Of a stretch of DNA of 13,140 nucleotides, positions 1 through 6,338 are shown piece by piece. Position numbers and translations under genes: made by a program. Location: NCBI GenBank assembly GCA_026785865.1, contig JAJAZG010000309.1, positions 1-13,140 of the forward strand, read 5' to 3'. Under the pieces are notes generated by a model that saw only the letters and a program-made list of their open reading frames with translations, searched no databases and was not told where the DNA came from. Each line of letters starts with the position of its first letter. Positions within the stretch are counted from its first letter, which is position 1. This DNA comes from Pseudanabaena sp. CAN_BIN31. GTDB lineage: Bacteria > Cyanobacteriota > Cyanobacteriia > Pseudanabaenales > Pseudanabaenaceae.

Positions 1-1384
1 ACCTAGAAATTTGATCAAGTTTCTGACCGCGAATAGAATAGTCTAATAGTTCTATGGGATGCATAAGTAGAACATTTTTATTTTGCAAATTTAAATGTTT
101 GCGAATCTGGGTAATACAGCCGACATTTGCCGAAGCGATTAACTGAGCGCCCGTATCTGTGAGGTTTGTCACCTTCATCTCTCCTAGTTCATCACCAACT
201 TCTGGCTGCAAAATATTATAAACTCCTGCACTTCCGCAACATAGCGCCGCATCAATGGATTCCCTTAACTGGACATTCGGAATTTGACGTAACAAACGGC
301 GTGGTTCTAGGCTAATTTTTTGTCCATGGAGCATATGGCAAGCATCTTGATAGGCGATCGCCAACGGTTTATCCTGTAAAGGAGAAAGCTTTGCCGTTAA
401 TCCCACATGATCGAGAAACTCTTGAACATCCTTCACTTTTTGTGAGAATAGCTTTGCTTTCTCGGCATACTTCAGATCATCCTTCAAAATATGACCATAT
501 TCCTTCAACGTATGTCCACAACCCGAAGCATTAACTAATACTGCATCAAGATCCAAATCTGCAAAAGCATCAATAGTTTGCTTAACAAGTTCCAGAGTTT
601 GCGCTTCCTGCCCTTGGTGATGCGATAAAGCACCGCAACAGCCTTGCAATTTGGGAACTACCACTTCACAACCATTGGCTACCAATACGCGCACCGTGGC
701 ATTATTCACCTCTGGCAGGAATACGCGCTGCACACAGCCCAATAGCATTCCGACGCGATAACGCTTTTCACCCTTCGCAGGAATTACCTCAGGCAAATTG
801 TCCTGAAAAGATTGGGGAGTAATTTCGGGTAATACTGATTCCATGGCGGCTATTTGCTTGGGTAGCAGCTTTTCGAGCCAGCCTGTCGATCGCAATAATT
901 TTTGCAAGCCTAGTTTCTGATAAACCAATAGGGGCGCAAGCAATACTCTGAGGCGGTTGGGATAGGGAAACGTTGAGAAGATAAATTGACGTAATAATTT
1001 TTCAGGAAGCGATCGCGGATGGTTTCTTTCTATTTGGGCGCGAGTTGATTCGATCAGTTGGTCGTACTGCACACCCGAAGGGCAAGTAGTCACACAAGCC
1101 AAACATCCTAAACAGGTATCAAAATGCTGGGCGATCGCAGGCGAAAGAGGAATCTCGCCTTCATTAATCCCATCCATTAGATAGATTCTGCCGCGTGGCG
1201 AATCGGTTTCTTTACCAATTACTCGATAACTAGGACAAGTGGATAGACAAAATCCACAATGTACACAAGCATCAATCAGTTGTGGATTTGGTGGATTTTT
1301 AGCATCAAAACTTGGAATTATCTTTTCAATATTGTCATTATTGTTAGATATATTTTCAAAACTAGACTTGTCAGAGACTTGCAT
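1..1384 (-). CDS. glcF: Glycolate oxidase iron-sulfur subunit GlcF (C-terminal end cut by window edge)
   Basis: Reading the minus strand from ATG at 1384 gives 461 open codons that run off base 1, so the extreme C terminus is missing. Two ferredoxin-type 4Fe-4S motifs are visible: CVHCGFCLSTCP (Cys 40, 43, 46, 50) and CLGCLACVTTCP (Cys 91, 94, 97, 101). Two cysteine-rich CCG-type domains follow, marked by GCCGALSHHQG and later ACHMLHG...CCGSAG. This order is that of GlcF and related LutA/heterodisulfide-reductase-like subunits. With GlcD and GlcE, GlcF oxidises glycolate to glyoxylate in photorespiratory salvage and passes electrons towards quinones; the iron-sulfur subunit is the electron relay. 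The presence of glcE at 6339-7748 on the same strand supports GlcF over LutA. The residues before Cys40 are Asn/Ser-rich and look like a variable tail. No strong ribosome binding site precedes the ATG. Confidence 0.93.
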   Translation of the reverse strand, partial: MQVSDKSSFENISNNNDNIEKIIPSFDAKNPPNPQLIDACVHCGFCLSTCPSYRVIGKETDSPRGRIYLMDGINEGEIPLSPAIAQHFDTCLGCLACVTTCPSGVQYDQLIESTRAQIERNHPRSLPEKLLRQFIFSTFPYPNRLRVLLAPLLVYQKLGLQKLLRSTGWLEKLLPKQIAAMESVLPEITPQSFQDNLPEVIPAKGEKRYRVGMLLGCVQRVFLPEVNNATVRVLVANGCEVVVPKLQGCCGALSHHQGQEAQTLELVKQTIDAFADLDLDAVLVNASGCGHTLKEYGHILKDDLKYAEKAKLFSQKVKDVQEFLDHVGLTAKLSPLQDKPLAIAYQDACHMLHGQKISLEPRRLLRQIPNVQLRESIDAALCCGSAGVYNILQPEVGDELGEMKVTNLTDTGAQLIASANVGCITQIRKHLNLQNKNVLLMHPIELLDYSIRGQKLDQISR

Positions 1385-1425
1385 ATTTTAAAAGTTATTA
1401 CGGCTACTAAGATTCTATCGCCAGA

Positions 1426-1908
1426 CTAGTTATTATCCTTGCCTCCAAAATAAAAACCCAAAGCCCCACTCAACAGAGCTGTCTGGGAGGTCAACAATAA
1501 TGTTAGTAATTCTTTGTTTAAAGATGCTTCTTTGAGCAAGTCCTTATAAACAATTAATTTTTGGGTAGCATCGCTAGATTTGTCTGAGCTATTTGAACTA
1601 AGTGGCGTTGGACTTGCGGCAGGAGATGTACCAGCTTGCGGAGAACTTACTGGTGCTGTCGGTTCGCTAAGTTTTTCAATCAATCGCCATGCAATAAATT
1701 TGCTAATTCCAAGATCTACAGTCACAAGCAATGCGATCCCAACGCTAACGCTAATACTTAGCTTAAGTAATCCACTAGCAAGCTTTGATCTTGTTTGATT
1801 AATTCCATCTTCTGATTTGACGACATCATTGCGCTTAGGTTGTATAGCCTGTGGCTCTGTAGTTGCTGAAGTCAGATCATTAAATGGGGGCTGATTGGGT
1901 TGGGACAT
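1426..1908 (-). CDS. Hypothetical small membrane protein with two predicted helices
   Basis: This is a 160-aa protein I do not recognise. The first 45 residues are polar and rich in Pro, Gln and Asn. A hydrophobic helix follows at about 47-68 (GLLKLSISVSVGIALLVTVD). Next comes a linker rich in Pro, Ser, Thr and Ala (about 80-112) and a short charged helix. A second hydrophobic segment near 135-155 contains LLTSQTALLSGALGFYFGGK and ends just before the C terminus. The likely topology is a two-pass hairpin with a low-complexity loop. The ATG at 1908 is preceded only by a weak AGAGAAT. The gene lies 41 bp upstream of glcF on the same strand, so the two could be co-transcribed. No catalytic motif is visible; an anchor or small regulatory membrane protein is possible but unproven. 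Confidence 0.62.
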   Translation of the reverse strand: MSQPNQPPFNDLTSATTEPQAIQPKRNDVVKSEDGINQTRSKLASGLLKLSISVSVGIALLVTVDLGISKFIAWRLIEKLSEPTAPVSSPQAGTSPAASPTPLSSNSSDKSSDATQKLIVYKDLLKEASLNKELLTLLLTSQTALLSGALGFYFGGKDNN

Positions 1909-2015
1909 ATTCTCTAGAGGTGTGAGTGACTTAGGTAATCAAAAGAAATTTCTAAGCTTCCATATCTTCGACTTTTTCTCAGTGATCGATAAGTCAATCT
2001 CATCAGGCACTCAAC

Positions 2016-2030
2016 AAAGTCGGAGACTTT
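2016..2030 (-). terminator. Weak hairpin downstream of the duplicated-domain gene
   Basis: AAAGTC-GGA-GACTTT is a perfect 6-bp stem lying 22 bases beyond the stop of the minus-strand gene ending at 2052. On the minus strand it is followed by GTTGAG rather than a T run. It is at best a weak terminator and may be chance. Confidence 0.22.
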
Positions 2031-2051
2031 AAGTTTTCACTACCGAGATGC

Positions 2052-2618
2052 TTAAACGACCGCGAAATTTTTTTGAAATTTAAGTATTGACTCCTTGTCA
2101 ATTTTAATTTCAGTCATCCTACCGTTTTCTTTCTTAATGATAATTTCAGATTTTGACAACATTTCATCGAGCATCAAGGCATCCATGGCGATCGCATGAC
2201 GCAAAGCAATAGATAAAGTGATAGAACTTTTACCCAAATCTCCAAGATCTTCCAATTTTTCGGCAAGCCATTTGAGATTACTTAAAATCTCGCGATCAAG
2301 GTTTATGGCAGTGAGTTCATCCTCAGTCTTTTTCATTGAATTATCTGCGAAATTTTGCTTAAAACTAAGCAACGAATCTTTGTCGATACAAATTTCGGTG
2401 GTCTTATCACCTTTCTTTTTGATCAAAATCTTAGATTTTGACAACATCTCATCAAGCATCAAGGCATCCATGGCGATCGCATGGCGCAAAGCAACAGATG
2501 CGGTAATTTTTTCATTCCTTAAATTACCAAGCTTCTCCAGCTTTTCCGCAAGCCACTTGAGATTGCCAAGTAATTCTTTTTCAAATTTTGTAACGGATAA
2601 CGTAGTTGATGTGTTCAT
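2052..2618 (-). CDS. Protein of two tandem ribbon-helix-helix-like units
   Basis: I place the start at ATG 2618 (188 aa). A TTG at 2636 would add six residues, but the ATG needs no rare start. The protein is an internal duplication with a 95-residue period. Unit A spans about residues 12-93 and unit B about 107-188, and both contain NLKWLAEKLE and the identical stretch ALRHAIAMDALMLDEMLSKS. Each unit reads as a short strand, a helix, a longer helix and a beta-hairpin (roughly ILIKKKGDKTTEICI). This resembles CopG/Arc-type ribbon-helix-helix proteins with the C-terminal extension common in small cyanobacterial antitoxin-like proteins. Ribbon-helix-helix proteins bind DNA as dimers, and TraY is a known single-chain tandem version, so this could be an intramolecular dimer. 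That reading is inferred from pattern only. It lies divergent from the NACHT cassette across a 333-bp AT-rich gap and could regulate it. Confidence 0.68.
   Translation of the reverse strand: MNTSTTLSVTKFEKELLGNLKWLAEKLEKLGNLRNEKITASVALRHAIAMDALMLDEMLSKSKILIKKKGDKTTEICIDKDSLLSFKQNFADNSMKKTEDELTAINLDREILSNLKWLAEKLEDLGDLGKSSITLSIALRHAIAMDALMLDEMLSKSEIIIKKENGRMTEIKIDKESILKFQKNFAVV
2055..2585 (-). repeat. Tandem intragenic duplication, 285-bp period
   Basis: The two halves of the gene at 2052-2618 match at DNA level as well as protein level. The block around CATCCATGGCGATCGCATG recurs near 2179 and near 2464. The HIP1 octamers inside it (2188-2195 and 2473-2480) are exactly 285 bp, or 95 codons, apart. 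Near-identity of the central 20 codons at nucleotide level points to a fairly recent duplication or to gene conversion. Both units keep an open frame. Confidence 0.85.
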
Positions 2619-2951
2619 GTCTAACTTAACTACCAACTCAATTTAAAACGAAATTATATGCTTTTTTATCAGCATTCTAGGTAAAACTAGCTATTTACAT
2701 AGATAGCAAGGGTAACATTACCAAACCTTAACTATCAAACAAAACTGGTCTAACCTATTGACATTATCGATAGTGATAAGCCAAAATATAAAAAATTGAA
2801 ATTTTTAGCAAAAAAAAGTAATTTTTTCTTTCTAAAAGTTAATCTCGCTCAAATATTCCTAATGACGACTGTGACTTTTTGAAAGTTAAAGCTAATCGAG
2901 ATCTGGCTTTGTTAATTTTGTATATCTTGAAACTACCACAAAAGGTGACTT
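2619..2951. other. AT-rich divergent intergenic region
   Basis: These 333 bases separate the minus-strand duplicated-domain gene from the plus-strand cassette, so promoters for both should lie here. I see very AT-rich sequence with A and T tracts around 2785-2830 and a small inverted repeat AAAAATT-GA-AATTTTT near 2791-2806. There is also a short TTATC...GATAA inverted repeat near 2765-2780. No convincing pair of -35 and -10 boxes stands out. TATATC at 2921-2926 is a possible -10 for the plus-strand genes. I find no RNA gene and no coding region with a plausible start. Confidence 0.5.
2943..2948 (+). promoter_or_regulatory. Strong Shine-Dalgarno for the 60-aa peptide
   Basis: AGGTGA lies three bases before ATG 2952 and is fully complementary to UCACCU near the 16S rRNA 3' end. 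It is the best ribosome binding site in the cassette and is the main argument that the short reading frame at 2952-3134 is translated. Confidence 0.6.
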
Positions 2952-3134
2952 ATGGCAAAAGATGGTGAGATTGAAGCCGATGACGACTCCCTGAGTATAA
3001 GTTCATCTGTCAAGAACGAGAAAGCAATTCAAGAGTTATCAGAGTCGTCTTCGATCATGTCACTTGATGAAGCCACTGATCTAGTTATGCCGATCGCGAT
3101 ATTAATTCTCCCCGTTATTTTTATAGATTGCTAG
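2952..3134 (+). CDS. Hypothetical 60-aa acidic peptide with hydrophobic C-terminal tail
   Basis: I do not recognise this protein. Residues 1-38 are acidic and Ser-rich (for example EIEADDDSLSISSSV), and residues 44-58 form a hydrophobic run (DLVMPIAILILPVIFI) ending in a terminal Cys. A soluble head with a C-terminal membrane-inserting tail is one reading. A small toxin or a precursor peptide are alternatives. The start is supported by AGGTGA directly upstream. It is the first gene of the plus-strand set leading to the NACHT NTPase and is followed after five bases by a 14-bp hairpin (3139-3172). It has no HIP1 site. Confidence 0.5.
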   Translation: MAKDGEIEADDDSLSISSSVKNEKAIQELSESSSIMSLDEATDLVMPIAILILPVIFIDC

Positions 3135-3138
3135 AGTG

Positions 3139-3172
3139 TCTAGCTATTCTAGATTTACCTAGAGTAGCTAGA
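3139..3172 (+). other. 14-bp RNA hairpin with regularly spaced CTAG tetramers
   Basis: TCTAGCTATTCTAG (3139-3152) pairs with CTAGAGTAGCTAGA (3159-3172) across the loop ATTTAC, with a single G-U wobble. CTAG starts at 3131, 3140, 3149, 3159 and 3168. The hairpin follows the 60-aa peptide and precedes the 69-aa gene. No T run follows, so it is a poor intrinsic terminator. An RNA processing or stability element, an attenuator or a protein-binding palindrome are the options. Confidence 0.6.
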
Positions 3173-3226
3173 GGATTGGTTGAGTGTGTATATGGAAAAC
3201 TCACAATTTGGTGGTAGGTCAAAAAT

Positions 3227-3436
3227 ATGGAAAGAATCATTAGATGCTCCTGGTTGATGATTAAGGATGCGGATGGTTACGAGCATTCATTTGAAATAAA
3301 GTGGTTCGGCTCTCTGACTGTCGAGTTAAATGAAGTTAGGAGAGACATTAGAGTTACGAAGCAAGGTGTTTTTGCTCCTAAAACTGTTGCCTATTTCTCC
3401 GAAATCAAGGCTTATCAGTATGAAGAGGCTGCTTAG
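3227..3436 (+). CDS. Hypothetical 69-aa protein upstream of NACHT NTPase
   Basis: I do not recognise this family. The 69-aa sequence alternates hydrophobic and polar residues (WLMIKDADGYEHSFEIKW, SLTVELNEV, KTVAYFSEIKAYQY), which suggests a small beta-rich globular domain. It has no signal peptide, membrane helix or Cys cluster beyond a single Cys7. AGGT at 3216-3219, seven bases before ATG 3227, is a usable ribosome binding site. Its stop codon touches a perfect 15-bp hairpin, and the NACHT gene starts 98 bp later on the same strand. It may be a partner or regulator of that NTPase; this rests on position alone. Confidence 0.55.
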   Translation: MERIIRCSWLMIKDADGYEHSFEIKWFGSLTVELNEVRRDIRVTKQGVFAPKTVAYFSEIKAYQYEEAA

Positions 3437-3475
3437 TACACCAAGTCCAAAATATTAATCTTGGACTTGGTGTAC
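3436..3475 (+). other. Perfect 15-bp inverted repeat between the 69-aa gene and the NACHT gene
   Basis: GTACACCAAGTCCAA (3436-3450) and TTGGACTTGGTGTAC (3461-3475) are exact reverse complements around a 10-base AT-rich loop. The left arm begins at the last base of the upstream TAG stop. What follows is CTGAAG rather than a T tract. It could be an attenuator, a processing site that lowers NACHT expression, or an operator palindrome. Confidence 0.72.
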
Positions 3476-3534
3476 CTGAAGTTGCCAGTTTACAAATAAC
3501 AGAAGTAGTTAAAGTGGAGTGAAACTAAAAGGCT

Positions 3535-6012
3535 ATGGCTATTGTCAAAAATATCGATGCTGCTGTATTTACACAGTTGCAGAAGGTCTTCTCTGCCAAA
3601 TATGGCGGCGATATTAAAAATTTGAAGGCATTATTAAATGAGCAATATAAAGAGCAAATTTCTAACGTTTCAGGTGATCTAATTTCTGAAAAGACCTTAG
3701 ATGACTTGTTTACAGGTCGGAAGACTAGCACCAATGAAAAGAATTTGAATTACCTTTGTGGTGTATTGCTGAACTATCCTAGCTATGTGGAGGCGATCGA
3801 TGGATTGAACGCATCACAATTGGGTGAGCCGCAACGCCAACATAGTCAGGAGTTACAAAAATGCTTGGAATCGCTGAGACAGAAAACGTCTAAGCGATGT
3901 GAACATATTCAGGTTTTAGATAAACCTAATGCTTTGAAGACTCAGGCTATTTATACAGATGCATACTTGTATGACTTGAGTGATCGCCGCAAAGATGACT
4001 ATATGAATGTCATGCAAGAACTTGATCTCAATGTTACTGATCAGCAATTACCACACAAGTCATTTATTGAGTCTTTTCAAGCAGTTAAGGAACATGACCG
4101 TTTGCTGATTTTAGGTCGCCCTGGGGCTGGAAAAACTTCCTTACTGAAGAATTTGGCTCTTTGTTATCTTAAGCCATTACCAAAATGTATAGAAGACTTC
4201 GGGCAGGAACTGCATTTACTATATTTGCCTTTGCGTGTAGTCGGCAAGGATATTGTGAAGCACAGCATGATTGATTGGCTTGTTTATGATATTGCTGGGG
4301 GATCAACAAACTTAGCAGAGATCGGGTCAGATCTAAGAAATATGTTTAGGGATGGGAAGTTTATGATCCTACTAGATGCCCTTGATGAGACCGCAGAGCT
4401 ATTTGACATGGTATGCAAACAATTGGAAGAGTTCGTAAATGACTATCCTCACAATCGGATGATTATTACTTCCCGCTTGTCAACCTATTATCCCGCATTA
4501 GATGGGTTTAAGAGCTTTGAATTGACTGGCTTCAATGAACAACAGATTGAGAAGTTTTGTGATAAGTGGTTTCACCACGAAAGTCATGACGGTTCTCAAG
4601 AATCAGATCAGGACGAAAATCCTATTGAAGAACTGGCGCAAGACTTTTTGAAGAGGCTCAAGCAAAACAAGCTTGCTTACAAGATGGCGGACAATCCCTT
4701 GTCTTTAACTTATCTTTGTATGCTGTATAGAGGTAACTATGGATTTGCGAAGTGTCAAGCTGAGATTTTCAAAGATGTGGCGGACATCTTTCTGAGGAAA
4801 TGGGATGAAGTGAGAAATATTCGCGATCGCATTCCTTCATCTAGTGACAAATTGAGCAGATATCGCAAGTTCACCATGTTTTCTCAGTTAGCCTATGACG
4901 GGCTAATGCAAGAGACTACTCAATACACTTGGAAAGAGCAGGAGATCAAAGAATGGTTGTACAACTTTCTTAAAAAAGTATCTACCTATCAAGGCAATGA
5001 TCCTGAGTCGGCGATTCGTGAAGATGCCGAAATCTTGCTCAAGGTTGCGGTTATGGACGATGGATTGCTAGTACCTGCGACTAGAAACAATTATGCTTTT
5101 CCATACATTTCGATGCAGGAATATTTTGTTGCAGAATATTTATTACAAAACTCTGACTTGAGGCAAGAGGTGATCTCTTATAAACTATTTGATAAGCAAT
5201 GGGAAACTACTTTCTTGATGCTAACTGAATTAATCCCTGATGCCGACACTTTGTTTAAAGCCATGTTCCAACAAATTCAGCGATTTGCTTTGAATCACCC
5301 CAAGATTGAAGCGTGGTTAAAGTGGTTAAATGATGTTTCTACAGATTTTGGAGTATCTACATCTTCTTGGCGCTCGCAAATCATTTTTCTAGATATCGCC
5401 GCCGATCTCTATATTTCGCGCCAAACTCCTATTGAAGATATCTATGCGTTGGAGTTGTCAAAAGATTTTAAAACTTACAACGAAACCCGCAATATGAAGC
5501 AAGATAATCAGCCCAATCTGATTATTTCGCTATACTTAGCGATCGCCCATGCACTAGTGGAAGATGAGATTAGAAAAGGCGAGGAAGGCTATAAACCACT
5601 AAGAGAAACTAACACGCTCATTCTGGAATTGCTTTGTGTAGATGAGCAAACTACAGTTTTAGAGCAGTTACAGTCTGCCATTAATGAATCTGAAGAATGC
5701 AATAAAAATTCTAAGCTTACTCATTTATTGATTGATTTAAAAAACAATATTCCTAGAGAAGAAGATGAATTAGATGCTTGGCAATGGTGGAATGATCAGT
5801 TACGAAAGGTCATGTTGCATGAACTTAATGTCTATCATTGTATTGAATTTTCTGAGTCAAATTTAAAGGATTTTAGCGATTTTTTGTACGCTAATAGCCT
5901 CCTGCTAAAATGTATCATGGGATACAATATTTCATCTCATTACTTACGTGATCAAATTGTTGATTCTATGCTTTTACCGCCCGAATATATCCCAGCAGAG
6001 TTTAGTAACTAG
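3535..6012 (+). CDS. NACHT-domain STAND NTPase, bacterial NLR-like (candidate anti-phage protein)
   Basis: The 825-aa protein has the full NACHT core. Walker A is GRPGAGKTS (194-202). The NACHT-type Walker B is MILLDALDE (277-285), with the double acidic pair Asp284-Glu285. A sensor-1-like NRMIITSR spans 307-314, NPLSLTYLCMLY 387-398, and the helical-domain signature ISMQEYFVAEYLL 525-537. Residues 1-90 form a small N-terminal helical domain containing SEKTLDDLFTGRK and NLNYLCGVLLNYPSYVEA, a pattern I associate with N-terminal adaptor-like domains of cyanobacterial NACHT proteins. Residues 540-825 are helical-looking, with no visible TPR, LRR, WD40 or HEAT periodicity, and are the likely sensor. 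STAND proteins use nucleotide-driven oligomerisation to turn ligand sensing into effector activation, and bacterial NACHT proteins are known to protect against phage. No nuclease, TIR or protease motif is visible, so the effector is unknown. The ribosome binding site is imperfect (GGAG 15 bases upstream, AAAAGG two bases upstream), but no other start is available nearby. Confidence 0.92.
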   Translation: MAIVKNIDAAVFTQLQKVFSAKYGGDIKNLKALLNEQYKEQISNVSGDLISEKTLDDLFTGRKTSTNEKNLNYLCGVLLNYPSYVEAIDGLNASQLGEPQRQHSQELQKCLESLRQKTSKRCEHIQVLDKPNALKTQAIYTDAYLYDLSDRRKDDYMNVMQELDLNVTDQQLPHKSFIESFQAVKEHDRLLILGRPGAGKTSLLKNLALCYLKPLPKCIEDFGQELHLLYLPLRVVGKDIVKHSMIDWLVYDIAGGSTNLAEIGSDLRNMFRDGKFMILLDALDETAELFDMVCKQLEEFVNDYPHNRMIITSRLSTYYPALDGFKSFELTGFNEQQIEKFCDKWFHHESHDGSQESDQDENPIEELAQDFLKRLKQNKLAYKMADNPLSLTYLCMLYRGNYGFAKCQAEIFKDVADIFLRKWDEVRNIRDRIPSSSDKLSRYRKFTMFSQLAYDGLMQETTQYTWKEQEIKEWLYNFLKKVSTYQGNDPESAIREDAEILLKVAVMDDGLLVPATRNNYAFPYISMQEYFVAEYLLQNSDLRQEVISYKLFDKQWETTFLMLTELIPDADTLFKAMFQQIQRFALNHPKIEAWLKWLNDVSTDFGVSTSSWRSQIIFLDIAADLYISRQTPIEDIYALELSKDFKTYNETRNMKQDNQPNLIISLYLAIAHALVEDEIRKGEEGYKPLRETNTLILELLCVDEQTTVLEQLQSAINESEECNKNSKLTHLLIDLKNNIPREEDELDAWQWWNDQLRKVMLHELNVYHCIEFSESNLKDFSDFLYANSLLLKCIMGYNISSHYLRDQIVDSMLLPPEYIPAEFSN

Positions 6013-6121
6013 AATAAATTAAGCCCAAAATTTCTGCAGCAATTTCTTGCTAAAAACTTCCAAAAACTTACAAAGAATGATATTATTGTTCAAGGGTAAT
6101 AAGAGTAAGCAATCTAAGAAA

Positions 6122-6280
6122 ATGAAAAATACGCTTAAGAGTTATCTGTCAATGTTTTGTGTCGTGACTGGTATATTCATGACTAGTCCATTGAGTGACA
6201 TATGCACACTTAATCACACAAACCAACCAGAGAGAACTGCAAATACTAGTCCAGGTGGTGGTCCAAGATTCATTGCGTAA
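6122..6280 (+). CDS. Hypothetical 52-aa peptide with signal-like N terminus
   Basis: From ATG 6122 the frame gives 52 residues. MKNTLKSYL is a basic n-region, MFCVVTGIFM a hydrophobic core, and a polar tail ends in TANTSPGGGPRFIA. This looks like a Sec-type signal peptide with a very short mature part, or a single-pass membrane peptide. Earlier in-frame starts exist (ATG 6077, TTG 6047), but they would put a Lys-rich segment before the signal. The gene follows the NACHT stop by 109 bp on the same strand and ends just before a hairpin, so it may be the last gene of the cassette. There is no clear ribosome binding site, so it could be non-coding. Confidence 0.38.
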   Translation: MKNTLKSYLSMFCVVTGIFMTSPLSDICTLNHTNQPERTANTSPGGGPRFIA

Positions 6281-6304
6281 AATCTTGTTGACTTTTGACT
6301 TAAA

Positions 6305-6324
6305 GCCATGAGATCTCTCATGGC
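6305..6324. terminator. Hairpin between convergent 52-aa gene and glcE
   Basis: GCCATGAGA-TC-TCTCATGGC is a perfect 9-bp inverted repeat placed between two genes that point at each other (ends 6280 plus and 6339 minus). Neither side has a strong T tract, so it is a plausible but weak bidirectional terminator. Confidence 0.45.
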
Positions 6325-6338
6325 CTTGCATTTGGGTT

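Noticed and set aside
2218..2646. 142-aa plus-strand reading frame opposite the duplicated-domain gene
   Set aside because: It is the antisense of a gene with clear internal protein repeats; its Ser/Phe-rich sequence is the usual antisense artefact.
3192..3257. 21-codon reading frame overlapping the start of the 69-aa gene
   Set aside because: No ribosome binding site and too short to support; a leader peptide is possible but not shown.
3535..3804. TIR, nuclease or caspase-like effector at the NACHT N terminus
   Set aside because: The segment is too short and lacks the catalytic residues of those families.
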